A DNA stretch of 64,000 nt, taken from positions 62,001 to 126,000 of the IMG/VR virus record IMGVR_UViG_3300010403_000705; one strand, 5' to 3'. This stretch comes from a virus. Made by a program: the position numbers and the translations under genes. The notes below the pieces were generated by a model that saw only the letters and a program-made list of their open reading frames with translations, made no database searches and was not told where the DNA came from. Positions 55,877 to 64,000 of the stretch are shown piece after piece (positions within the stretch are counted from its first letter, which is position 1; each line of letters opens with the position of its first letter).

Positions 55877-57745
55877 ATGAATGATGATAAAAAATTATTT
55901 GAAAGATTAAAAAACGATTTATTAAATATTGATCCTGTAAGTTGGACAGAGAGATATCTTACGTTAGATGGAAAACCATTTCGTTTAACAGGAAATGGTT
56001 TTAAGCCTTTTGCAGATATTTATAGATATATTGGAATTAAAGCATTAGAACCAAACGCTATGCCAATTATCCTAGTTAAGGGTCGTCAGGTTGGAGCAAC
56101 TACTATGGCAAGTGCATTAGAAATGTACTTCATGGGATCTGGTATATTCGGTAATGGTGAAAAACCTCCAATTAGAATTATTCATGCTTTTCCACAATTA
56201 GAATTAGCAGCAGCTTATTCTAAAACAAAATTAAATCAAATGATTTCCTCTTCTTTACCATTGCCTGGAGAAGATAATAAAAAAAATAATAAAACTAAAT
56301 CATATATGCAATCACTGTTAGACCAAACAAGTGCCACCAATGATTCTTTACATTTTAAACAATTTATTGGAGGAAACCATATTTGGGTAGAATCTACTGG
56401 ACTAGATGCTGATCGAATCATGGGACGTACGGCTGATGTTATTTTTTTTGACGAAGTTCAAAAAACAACAAGTCAGGCTATTGGGAATGCATTAAAAATT
56501 TTAACAACTTCTAAATACGGAAAAATAAATAAAGGCGTTCAAGTGTATTTTGGAACTCCACGTCGAAAAGGATCTGATTATCATAAGATGTGGCAAAGCT
56601 CTACTCAACAATATTTTTACCTTGGTTGTGAAAAATGTAACAAGCATTTTCCATTGTATACCCCTGGAACTGATGAATGGGAAAATATTTGGATTCATGG
56701 GTACATAGTTAAATGTACGCATTGTGGGTATGAGCAAGATAAAAGGCAAGCAGCAGAAAGAGGAAAATGGGTTGCATTAAAATCAGAAGCAAATGATGAT
56801 TGTAAAATGGTAGGTTTTCATATTAATCAATTATATATGCCTACATTTACAAAAGAAGATTTAATTAATGAAAAACCAGGTAATCATCCTATTAACACTG
56901 AACGAGTCTATAAAAATGAAGTTTTGGGAGAGTTTTATCAAGGAGATGCCTCTCCAATTACACCAGAAGAGATTAGAGAATTATGTGGAGAACCAGGGAG
57001 AAAATTTAGAGCCAGAATTGAACCTAGTAAAGAACAAATAATAGTACTAGGTATAGATTATGGTGCTAGAGCAGATTTAGAACAATTAGCTAATCCAGAC
57101 AAAGTAAAATTATCAGGTCAATCGTATAGCACCGCTGTTGTTTTAATGGCAACTGGTCCAAACTTGTTATCTATTGAATTTGCTACAAAATTCAAACGTA
57201 ATGATATGGAAAGTAAAAAAGGTTTGATTGATCAGATTATGAGACAATATAGTATACAGTTAGCAATAGGAGATATTGGTTTTTCACAAGATTTTTCGAC
57301 TATGTTACATACTTCATATGGAGACAGGTACTTAGTTTCCAGAGCTCATAATAAGGTAAATGGATATGTTAAATTTTCTGCTGATGCTTACCCAAAAGAG
57401 ATAGTTTTTGAAAGAGATCATTATATCGGTGAGTTGTATGAACAAATGAAAAAAGGAAATATAAAATTTCCTTTTGGAGATTATGAAAAATTAGCTTGGT
57501 TAATAGAACATTGTGCTAGTATGGAAATTAAACCATCCATGTCTAAATATGGGGATCATAGTATTCACTATGTAAAAGGCGGTACACCTAATGATGGTTT
57601 CATGGCTTTATTAAACGCTTACTTAGCTTATAAATTCGTTATAACTAAAGGTTTTACTAGTAATAATCCATTATTGCAACAACAAGTTTTTAAAGAAGTG
57701 AATAAACCATTAGCACTTACTGGATATATAAGCCGTAAATTTTAA
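55877..57745 (+). CDS. terL: Terminase large subunit (packaging motor)
   Basis: ATPase: Walker A-like VKGRQVGATTMA near residue 67 and Walker B DVIFFDEVQ near 187. A zinc ribbon (CEKC with CTHC) lies near 255-280, as in lambda gpA-type terminases. The RNase-H-like nuclease starts with VLGIDYGAR near 390 and continues with AIGDIGFSQDF. The enzyme drives DNA into the prohead and cuts genome units. Length (622 aa) is normal. A perfect 11-bp inverted repeat sits near the start and a 10-bp one near the end. Confidence 0.9.
   Translation: MNDDKKLFERLKNDLLNIDPVSWTERYLTLDGKPFRLTGNGFKPFADIYRYIGIKALEPNAMPIILVKGRQVGATTMASALEMYFMGSGIFGNGEKPPIRIIHAFPQLELAAAYSKTKLNQMISSSLPLPGEDNKKNNKTKSYMQSLLDQTSATNDSLHFKQFIGGNHIWVESTGLDADRIMGRTADVIFFDEVQKTTSQAIGNALKILTTSKYGKINKGVQVYFGTPRRKGSDYHKMWQSSTQQYFYLGCEKCNKHFPLYTPGTDEWENIWIHGYIVKCTHCGYEQDKRQAAERGKWVALKSEANDDCKMVGFHINQLYMPTFTKEDLINEKPGNHPINTERVYKNEVLGEFYQGDASPITPEEIRELCGEPGRKFRARIEPSKEQIIVLGIDYGARADLEQLANPDKVKLSGQSYSTAVVLMATGPNLLSIEFATKFKRNDMESKKGLIDQIMRQYSIQLAIGDIGFSQDFSTMLHTSYGDRYLVSRAHNKVNGYVKFSADAYPKEIVFERDHYIGELYEQMKKGNIKFPFGDYEKLAWLIEHCASMEIKPSMSKYGDHSIHYVKGGTPNDGFMALLNAYLAYKFVITKGFTSNNPLLQQQVFKEVNKPLALTGYISRKF
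55972..56002. repeat. Intragenic perfect inverted repeat, 11-bp stem, 9-nt loop
   Basis: AAAACCATTTC (55972-55982) and GAAATGGTTTT (55992-56002) are exact reverse complements within the first 130 bases of terL. Confidence 0.8.
57451..57475. repeat. Intragenic inverted repeat, 10-bp stem, 5-nt loop
   Basis: AAAAGGAAAT (57451-57460) and ATTTCCTTTT (57466-57475) are exact reverse complements in the 3' part of terL. Confidence 0.7.
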
Positions 57746-57802
57746 TTCAATGATATATTATTTCTTGAGTATAGGGTATAGTTATTGAATTAATGAGGCT
57801 GC

Positions 57803-59626
57803 ATGGCTATAAATAAATCTACAAAAAAATGGGTTGGACCATCCAATTCAGAACAGTTTTTACAAAAAAGATCTACTGTTCCACAAGTAAGTGCCCTAAT
57901 GGCTCAAGGTATTTCGAGTGTTAGAAGAGATATTTTATCTGAAGAAGTCGATCAAGGATTTTTTAGAGACGGATCTGGTCCTTCTAATAAACAGAATGAT
58001 TTAACACATAATTCTCATGTCACCGCATCAGTAGGTGTAAAAAAATACGCACAAGTATTAAGTGGAGGTGGTAATTATCGTGGTGGTAATGGAGATACTG
58101 TTAAACAAACGCCAGAAGTATATTCTCCACTGTGGCTTAATAGTAACTTAAACCTTCCTAGAGATAGAGCAACTATTAATGCATGGTGTCGTAGTTTTTA
58201 TGCTTTAAATCCCTTCGTACATAACGCAATTAATTTACATAGTACATATCCAATTAGTAAACTAAATATTAAATGTTCGAATAAAGATATTGAAAAATTC
58301 TTCAATGATATGAGTGAAGAAATAGATTTAATGAATATTTGCGTACAAATAGCTCAAGAATATTGGTTACTAGGTGAAGCATTTGTATATTCTGAATTAG
58401 ATGAAAGTAAAGGCAAATGGAGTAGGTTATTGATTCAAAATCCTGATCATATGCTTGTTAAACGTACTGTAGTGACCACTGACCCTATAATTATGTTGCG
58501 TCCAGATGAAAATTTAAAAAACATTGTATTTTCTAATAAACCAACAGACATTGAACAACGTAAACAACTAAATCAATATATTATAGATTCTGTTAAACGT
58601 GGAGAAAATATCACACTAGATAATTTTCATGTATCTCATTTAGCAAGAAGAATTAGCCCGTATGAAATAAGAGGCACTGGTCTTCCTGTTTGTATATTTA
58701 GACAATTAATGTTATTTGATAAGTTAAGAGAATCTAAATATGCACAGGCTGATAATATGATTAATCCATTAACTCTAGTAAAAATTGGCACAGATGGACC
58801 TGAAGGCTTACATCCAACATTTGGTGATTTAGAAGCATGGAGAAATATTTTTGAAGAAGCACAATATGATAAAGATTTTAAAATCTTTACACACGCTGGT
58901 ATTGATGTGCAGAGAGTGGGGTATGGTCAAGGCATATATGATATCTCTGGAGATATCACTCAAATAATTAAAGAAATTTATGTTGGCTTACAAGTTCCGC
59001 CAGTATTGATGGATGGTGGTGCAGATACAACTTATGCTAATGGTGGTGTGGCGCTTGATGTATTAAGACAACGATACATGCAGTTCCGTAATATGATGTC
59101 TGCTTGGTTGAAAAGACAAATATTTGCTCCAATATCAAAAATTCAGGGATTTTATGATTATTCTGGTGGAGAAAAACAACTTATAGTACCAGAGATTGAC
59201 TGGAATCATATGTCATTATTTGATGCTGGTGATTATATTAATACTTTAGTTACTCTTACACAAGGTCAAGATGATCAAAAACGTGCTTCTTTACACACAT
59301 TGTATCGTTCTATGGGTCTTGAATTTGAAGATGAAAATAGAAAAATACGTAAAGAAGCAATTCAAAATGCAATTGTAAAAAAAGAAAAAATGGCTTTAGA
59401 AGCATTAGATTTAAATTCACTAAGAGCTTTAGATGAAGAAGAGGAAATTCCTCAAGCACAAACTCAACAGCCAGGAACAGAAAACGCAGTACCGGGTCAA
59501 ATGCCTTCTCCTACTAGTATGCCTGGATTAGATTTAGGTGCACCTCCTGGTATGTCAGCTTCTCCAATGCCTTCAGGACCAGCATCAGGACCTACTGATT
59601 CTGCACCTCCTCCTGTTCCCGCATAA
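57803..59626 (+). CDS. Portal protein
   Basis: Directly follows terL, the usual order. Features of phage portals: a long helical N-terminal arm, RDRATINAWCRSFYALNPFV, the beta core with HMLVKRT and FHVSHLARRISPYEIRGTG, the helix CIFRQLMLFDKLRE, and the crown-to-stem helix around GVALDVLRQRYMQFRNMM. The C-terminus is Pro/Gly-rich and disordered. Twelve copies form the vertex for DNA entry. 607 aa is typical for large phages. GAGG precedes the ATG. Confidence 0.85.
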   Translation: MAINKSTKKWVGPSNSEQFLQKRSTVPQVSALMAQGISSVRRDILSEEVDQGFFRDGSGPSNKQNDLTHNSHVTASVGVKKYAQVLSGGGNYRGGNGDTVKQTPEVYSPLWLNSNLNLPRDRATINAWCRSFYALNPFVHNAINLHSTYPISKLNIKCSNKDIEKFFNDMSEEIDLMNICVQIAQEYWLLGEAFVYSELDESKGKWSRLLIQNPDHMLVKRTVVTTDPIIMLRPDENLKNIVFSNKPTDIEQRKQLNQYIIDSVKRGENITLDNFHVSHLARRISPYEIRGTGLPVCIFRQLMLFDKLRESKYAQADNMINPLTLVKIGTDGPEGLHPTFGDLEAWRNIFEEAQYDKDFKIFTHAGIDVQRVGYGQGIYDISGDITQIIKEIYVGLQVPPVLMDGGADTTYANGGVALDVLRQRYMQFRNMMSAWLKRQIFAPISKIQGFYDYSGGEKQLIVPEIDWNHMSLFDAGDYINTLVTLTQGQDDQKRASLHTLYRSMGLEFEDENRKIRKEAIQNAIVKKEKMALEALDLNSLRALDEEEEIPQAQTQQPGTENAVPGQMPSPTSMPGLDLGAPPGMSASPMPSGPASGPTDSAPPPVPA

Positions 59627-59717
59627 CTAATAAAGAATAAATAAACTAAGTACCTTTTACGTGTATGTATAATCTTGTATTGTTTTACAGATTATATATA
59701 GATAAAGGGTTTTTACT
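59627..59717 (+). promoter_or_regulatory. 91-bp gap with candidate -10 element
   Basis: A TATAAT at 59668-59673, preceded by TG, is a possible -10 without a good -35. The gap may hold a promoter for the genes after the portal. No hairpin terminator seen. Confidence 0.25.
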
Positions 59718-60953
59718 ATGCAGAAAACTGCTCAAAAAAGAAGTCTTCTTAATAAACTAAAAGAAATGACAGATGTTGGCGGAATTGCCACTGAAAAATA
59801 TTTCAATCCAGAATTCAAAGAAATTATGGATCAATTACGCAACGTAGATGATGGTGCTAGAGCTATTGCGGCAGGTGAACAGGTAGGAGAGGCATCTGCG
59901 CCAGCAGACGCAATTAGTTTGAAAGATCTTTTAAAATCTGTTAAATCAAATATAAACAGACGTGAATATATGAAATCTGTAGCTGATTTAGGAAGATTTC
60001 ATAGAAAAATGTTTGATATTACACACTTGATATCTCTTTTTAATTCTAATGTAGATAAAATTCATGAGAGATTTTTATTTCAAGACTTAGATGAAGATAG
60101 TAAAAAACATTTACAGTATTTTAAAAGCAAATGGTCTAGTGCAAACATACATCAACCATATTTTATTAAAGAAGCTAATATACTAGATTTTTTTACTAAT
60201 ATAGCTACTGAGAGAGGTAGAGCACTTTCATCTTGGGAAAAAAGATATCCTAATAGGATAAAAAAATTAAAAACTGATGTAACTACTATATTAGAAGCTT
60301 CTGAAAAAAATTTAAATATATTATTGTCAGTTTTAAAAGATATGGCTAAAGCTAGAGCTTCTAGGAATCCAGACAGCTATATTGCATCTGCTAGTAAAAT
60401 TACTAGCAATTTTAAAAATTATGATGATATGTTCAAAAAATTCTATGATGAACATGTTAAAGGATTTTTAGAAAAACAAGAATTCTTTGCGCCTACTAAA
60501 ACAGATACCTCAGAAAAAACAGAAGATTTGTCAAAAAAAGATATTCAAGTAGAAACAAAAAATACTACCAATAATAATGTGCCCTTAATAAATCCTACAA
60601 ATATTATCAAACCAATAATACCTTCATTACCACCCATACCACAATTTCCCGGTCGTTCTACTTCAGTTTCAGAAACTGCTAAAAATTTAACAGTAAATCC
60701 AAATGATTTTTCAAAAACAATAGAGGAGGGTGCCCCACAATTTGAAGAAGATAAATTTGATGAAACAGCTACTATTCCAAATAGTAAAGTAGCTCCAGCA
60801 CATCAGAAATTTATGAATTCTTTAGTCTCAATAAGTGAAGAATCGCCTATTTTATTATCAGCCCATATAAATAGATACGCAAAGGCTATTCTTCCTAGAG
60901 ATCCAGAAACCGCAATAAAACTATTTAAATTAGTTAAATCTATTAAGGATTAA
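59718..60953 (+). CDS. Helical virion-associated protein (411 aa)
   Basis: Helical throughout with a Pro-rich linker (IPSLPPIPQFPG) before a short C-terminal helical segment. A middle stretch (FFTNIATERGRALSSWEKRY to about ITSNFKNYDDMFKKFYDEH) resembles a helical module of the 485-aa protein at 6450. AAAGGG precedes the ATG. Position after the portal suggests a head or neck protein. Confidence 0.5.
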   Translation: MQKTAQKRSLLNKLKEMTDVGGIATEKYFNPEFKEIMDQLRNVDDGARAIAAGEQVGEASAPADAISLKDLLKSVKSNINRREYMKSVADLGRFHRKMFDITHLISLFNSNVDKIHERFLFQDLDEDSKKHLQYFKSKWSSANIHQPYFIKEANILDFFTNIATERGRALSSWEKRYPNRIKKLKTDVTTILEASEKNLNILLSVLKDMAKARASRNPDSYIASASKITSNFKNYDDMFKKFYDEHVKGFLEKQEFFAPTKTDTSEKTEDLSKKDIQVETKNTTNNNVPLINPTNIIKPIIPSLPPIPQFPGRSTSVSETAKNLTVNPNDFSKTIEEGAPQFEEDKFDETATIPNSKVAPAHQKFMNSLVSISEESPILLSAHINRYAKAILPRDPETAIKLFKLVKSIKD

Positions 60954-60954
60954 T

Positions 60955-61938
60955 ATGGGTGCCAGAGTTAAACGTGTTAAAACAAATGTATCTACAGAGC
61001 AAATAACGCAAGCTGTTATTAATGCATGGGTAGAATTATTTCATGTTGTACCCTCTAAAGAACAAATAGCAATGGTTTTAGCTCAAAATGCATTAGAAAC
61101 TGGTCATAGAAAAAGTATGTGGAATTATAATATTGGTAATATTACGACAGATGGTAAAGGCGGATATGACTTTTTTGATGATTTACCAACAGACGAACAA
61201 GTGAAACCTGGTGTATGGAAGAAAATGAGTCTTAAATATAGAGCATATCCTTCTTTAAAAGAAGGTATGCAAGATTATTTAAAATTTATAAGTGGAAAAA
61301 AATATGCCAATGCTTGGCAGCATATACTACATCCTAATCCAGCAGCTTTTTCTAAAGCCTTAAAACAGTCTGGTTATTACACAGCAAATGAGGCTCCATA
61401 CACAAAAACTTTAACAAAATTATATAATCAATATTCGAAATCTAAGATTGATAAAATACAACCTGTTTTCGATAAAAATGTTATACCCCATAATGATAAC
61501 CAATTAAATCACATTTTAGATGATTATTTACAAATGGTAGCAGCTTCCGAAAAAAATAATAAAAAAATATACAAAAAACTATTACCATTTAATAATATAT
61601 TAGTAAAAATAAATTCTATCGATTATAATAATTCTATAGAATTTGCCAGGATATTATGTTCGGCACTAGAAGAAGAATTAATGGCAACTGCATATACACA
61701 TACAGATGGTAACTCTATAGAAATAGAATGTGTTATTCCTGGTCCTGCACAAGATTGTCTATATGCTACGATGCAACTAACTAGTTCAGTAGCAGATGCT
61801 TTTAGAGTTGCCACTAAAAAAATTGGTAGTATAGATGTAACTACTCAGTGTACGCTAAACAAAAAATCTTCTTATAAACAAATAGGATTCAAATCTGCTG
61901 AATGTCAACATAGAAAATTTTTAATGAAATTTATTTGA
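60955..61938 (+). CDS. Virion muramidase/glucosaminidase-like protein
   Basis: Residues about 15-160 match the glucosaminidase (FlgJ-type, lysozyme-like) fold: IAMVLAQNALETGHRKSMWN with the likely catalytic Glu, YNIGNIT, then AYPSLKEGMQDYLKFISGK and GYYTANEAPYTKTL. It cuts peptidoglycan, either in the tail for DNA entry or at lysis. The C-terminal 130 residues form a separate alpha/beta domain of unknown role. It sits in the virion block without a holin nearby, which favours a tail enzyme. Confidence 0.75.
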   Translation: MGARVKRVKTNVSTEQITQAVINAWVELFHVVPSKEQIAMVLAQNALETGHRKSMWNYNIGNITTDGKGGYDFFDDLPTDEQVKPGVWKKMSLKYRAYPSLKEGMQDYLKFISGKKYANAWQHILHPNPAAFSKALKQSGYYTANEAPYTKTLTKLYNQYSKSKIDKIQPVFDKNVIPHNDNQLNHILDDYLQMVAASEKNNKKIYKKLLPFNNILVKINSIDYNNSIEFARILCSALEEELMATAYTHTDGNSIEIECVIPGPAQDCLYATMQLTSSVADAFRVATKKIGSIDVTTQCTLNKKSSYKQIGFKSAECQHRKFLMKFI

Positions 61939-61945
61939 GGTAATA

Positions 61946-62329
61946 ATGGTAACAGAAATAGAAATTCAAGATTTAGTGCAAAAATTTGGAGGGGCTGAAA
62001 AAACATTTGCTGAATTTTTAGGAGAATTATTTAAAGATAAATTCATAGAAATTTATTTCGGAGAATCATATGAAGAAGTAAGCACAGAACAAGTCTCTAC
62101 TTCTTATCCAGCCGTTTTTTGTGGAAAAGTAATAGCAGCTTATAAAACATGCTTGATTGTTAATGGGGCATATGTAAATAATAAAAAAATGCAGATTGGC
62201 AACATAATTTTTATAAACGAAAGTGCTATTAAAGCTGTAACAGAGATTGACGGTAAAGGCATTTTAGAAGAGTTATTATTAAGAAGCAAAGAATCTTTAA
62301 ATGTAAAAACAAATTTTATAAATAAATAA
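61946..62329 (+). CDS. Hypothetical protein (127 aa)
   Basis: Acidic helical N-terminus and a beta-rich second half (YPAVFCGKVIAAYKTCLIVN; QIGNIIFINESAIKAV) of the kind seen in small tail- or head-completion proteins. GAGG precedes the ATG. Not recognised. Confidence 0.5.
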   Translation: MVTEIEIQDLVQKFGGAEKTFAEFLGELFKDKFIEIYFGESYEEVSTEQVSTSYPAVFCGKVIAAYKTCLIVNGAYVNNKKMQIGNIIFINESAIKAVTEIDGKGILEELLLRSKESLNVKTNFINK

Positions 62330-62333
62330 TAAC

Positions 62334-63074
62334 ATGTATAACCTAGATCAAATTACGAAGATGGCGTATATGTATGAAAATGTATGCTTATCTTTTACTA
62401 AAGAAAGTCGTATTGTAAAATTACCTAACGATAAGTACCGTGTACTTTCTGAAAAAGGTAAAAATCTAGGTACTTCTAATTCAAAAGCCGAGGCTAAAAC
62501 AAGATTAAAACAAATAGAATATTTTAAGCATAAAGATGATAATAAGGCAGAAGATAGTCAACATTTAGACTTAACTAAAACAGATGAATTTTCTTACTCA
62601 GCTATTATGCGATGTTTAAGACAACAAGCTTCAAAAGAACAAGTGGTGGATTTTTTGAAACTCTTTAAGAAAGAGTTTGATAGAGCTGTGAAAAATAAGT
62701 TACAAAGACCAGAAAAAATAGCTCTACAAAATTCTTTAATAAAATTAAACAAGATTCATCCAATAAAAATAAATAGAAAATTAGTTAAAACAGCGGCTAT
62801 TAGTGAATTAGGAGATCCTATATGGGTTGGAAAATATCTAGCGGATATTATTAGATTTAGTTTAAATAGAATATCTGCTGACAAACGTCCTCTGGCATTG
62901 AATAGATTAAGAAATAAAATTTATAATATGAATGAAAATGAGATTGGATCCAAGAATATGCCAGCCACCTCTTCTATGGGGCAATCCATTACTTTCGTCA
63001 AACATGTGCTATTTAATCATGATCCACAATATGTACGAGCTGTGTTAAATAACATAACTAGGAATTTGGTATGA
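62334..63074 (+). CDS. Hypothetical protein (246 aa) with KGKNLG-type motif
   Basis: Early residues hold KYRVLSEKGKNLGTSNSKAE then TRLKQIEYFKHK, a short conserved motif I know from many phage structural-region proteins without a defined role. The rest is helical, ending SITFVKHVLFNHD. The stop overlaps the next start (ATGA). Confidence 0.55.
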   Translation: MYNLDQITKMAYMYENVCLSFTKESRIVKLPNDKYRVLSEKGKNLGTSNSKAEAKTRLKQIEYFKHKDDNKAEDSQHLDLTKTDEFSYSAIMRCLRQQASKEQVVDFLKLFKKEFDRAVKNKLQRPEKIALQNSLIKLNKIHPIKINRKLVKTAAISELGDPIWVGKYLADIIRFSLNRISADKRPLALNRLRNKIYNMNENEIGSKNMPATSSMGQSITFVKHVLFNHDPQYVRAVLNNITRNLV

Positions 63075-63802
63075 TTCAAAAGCTACAAAAAGTTACTAAC
63101 GGTTTATATCGAGGTGGCGCCCCAACTCCTAAAGATGTGCTATGGCTCAAAGAGAATTTACATATTAATAAAATAATAAGTTTAGATCAAATGGCAGGTA
63201 CTAAAATTAATCGTGTATGTGAGATGTTACATATACAACATATTAATTTACCTATTGATAGCTCTCGCCAATCATTATTAAATGTGCTACAACATGATTT
63301 AAAAAAATTATTATTAAACAATGGACCTACTTATATCCATTGTCAAGCAGGCAAAGATCGCACAGGTTTAATTATCGCTTTATTCAAATGTAAATATATG
63401 AATGTTGATCCAGAAGTATCTATCAAAGAAGCTAAATCTTTAGGTTTTGGAATTGGAATTGATCCTCGTATTACTCAATTATATGAAAAGATAATTAGAA
63501 AATGCAAACCATCTAGAGATATAAATAATTCAGATATAGTCTCTAATGAAAGAGAATATAAAAACGATAACCAGGATTCTTTCTTAGAAACAACGTATCA
63601 AGGATCTTTTTCAACATATTTAGATACCACTATACAAAATTCTATGGATGATGCATATAATTATATGAACGTACAAGTCTATGAGCCAATAAAAATGCAT
63701 CAATCTAAGAATAATATACCGCAAGTAGGAATATTTAATAACGATGCTGGAGTAAAAGGTTTTGGTCCTACTGAAAATTATGGTGGGTTTTTTTATGATT
63801 AA
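63071..63802 (+). CDS. Protein tyrosine/dual-specificity phosphatase-like protein
   Basis: Contains the phosphatase signature IHCQAGKDRTGLIIALF (C-x5-R) and the upstream LPIDSSRQS, an order like Siw14/cysteine-based phosphatases. About 85 residues after the domain are unrelated, Asn/Tyr-rich and end in a Gly/Phe sequence. Location in the virion block suggests it might be packaged and act on host or virion phosphoproteins, or on inositol or nucleotide phosphates. Start overlaps the previous gene. Confidence 0.8.
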   Translation: MIQKLQKVTNGLYRGGAPTPKDVLWLKENLHINKIISLDQMAGTKINRVCEMLHIQHINLPIDSSRQSLLNVLQHDLKKLLLNNGPTYIHCQAGKDRTGLIIALFKCKYMNVDPEVSIKEAKSLGFGIGIDPRITQLYEKIIRKCKPSRDINNSDIVSNEREYKNDNQDSFLETTYQGSFSTYLDTTIQNSMDDAYNYMNVQVYEPIKMHQSKNNIPQVGIFNNDAGVKGFGPTENYGGFFYD

Positions 63803-64000
63803 AAAATCTTATTCAGTTCAAATGACATATGATGTGTCAGATTCAGAGAAGCTACAAGCAGAGCGCGCCTTATTATGTTTTAATCATGTATTAAAATTAT
63901 TGGACATTGCTTCTAATCATTTAGATATTATGAAAACGCCATTCAAAAATAATCCAGAGATGTCTCCCGAAGAAGTAATGAAAGCTCGTGCGGCTATTAG
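63795..64000 (+). CDS. Hypothetical protein, 3' end outside the window
   Basis: ATG 63795 overlaps the phosphatase stop and the frame is open to the right edge. The visible 68 residues are helical (AERALLCFNHVLKLLDIASN) and end in a MSPEEVMKARAAI segment. Upstream GGTGGG may serve as ribosome-binding site. No family recognised from this part. Confidence 0.55.
   Translation, partial: MIKKSYSVQMTYDVSDSEKLQAERALLCFNHVLKLLDIASNHLDIMKTPFKNNPEMSPEEVMKARAAI

Overview
The window is a strongly A+T-rich stretch of a large tailed-phage (Caudoviricetes, jumbo/huge class) genome. A large terminase subunit, a portal protein and a muramidase-like virion protein sit at the right end. A phage-type replication and recombination set fills the middle (DnaE-type polymerase, RecA, gp32-like SSB, SbcCD, RuvC-like, primase). 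Genes are tightly packed, often overlap by 1-4 bases, and nearly all lie on the + strand. TAA, TAG and TGA all act as stops, so the standard bacterial code is used. The host cannot be named from this sequence. I saw no tRNA, rRNA, CRISPR array or integrase.

Layout. 0-11 kb: the end of a sugar-nucleotide reductase-like gene, many small unknowns, two HU/IHF-like proteins, a DksA/TraR protein, a catalytically dead ClpP paralogue overlapping an intact ClpP, a TrpF-like TIM-barrel gene split at an A8 run, a DUF192 protein and an FtsK/SpoIIIE-type ATPase. 11-20.5 kb: topoisomerase I, an AAA+ ATPase, ribosomal protein bS21, an MT-A70 methyltransferase, an HNH nuclease, several small Cys-rich proteins, peptide deformylase fused to a SEC-C motif, and a thioredoxin fold without its Cys pair. 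20.5-31.4 kb: primase zinc-finger protein, SbcD, SbcC, an Nmad1-type protein, a Cas4-like nuclease, trigger factor and a stand-alone FtsH-type peptidase. 31.5-45 kb: DnaE, three consecutive hairpins, a HTH protein, a possible UvsY-like mediator, RecA, SSB, RuvC-like nuclease, DnaJ and the TOPRIM primase core. 45-64 kb: a sigma-region-4-like protein, then the packaging/virion block, with inserted enzymes (CCA/poly(A)-polymerase-type nucleotidyltransferase, degenerate HNH protein, protein tyrosine phosphatase).

How the genes fit together. Primase is split into two genes 23 kb apart. The phage carries an unusual set for controlling translation and protein quality: bS21, deformylase-SEC-C, trigger factor, DnaJ, ClpP with a ClpR-like partner, an M41 peptidase and DksA. 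This looks like a programme for redirecting host ribosomes and managing nascent chains.

The strongest unexplained signal is a genome-wide excess of perfect inverted repeats inside coding sequences (up to 27 bp and 20 bp stems with 6-nt loops), plus a hairpin array after dnaE that includes a perfect 34-bp palindrome.
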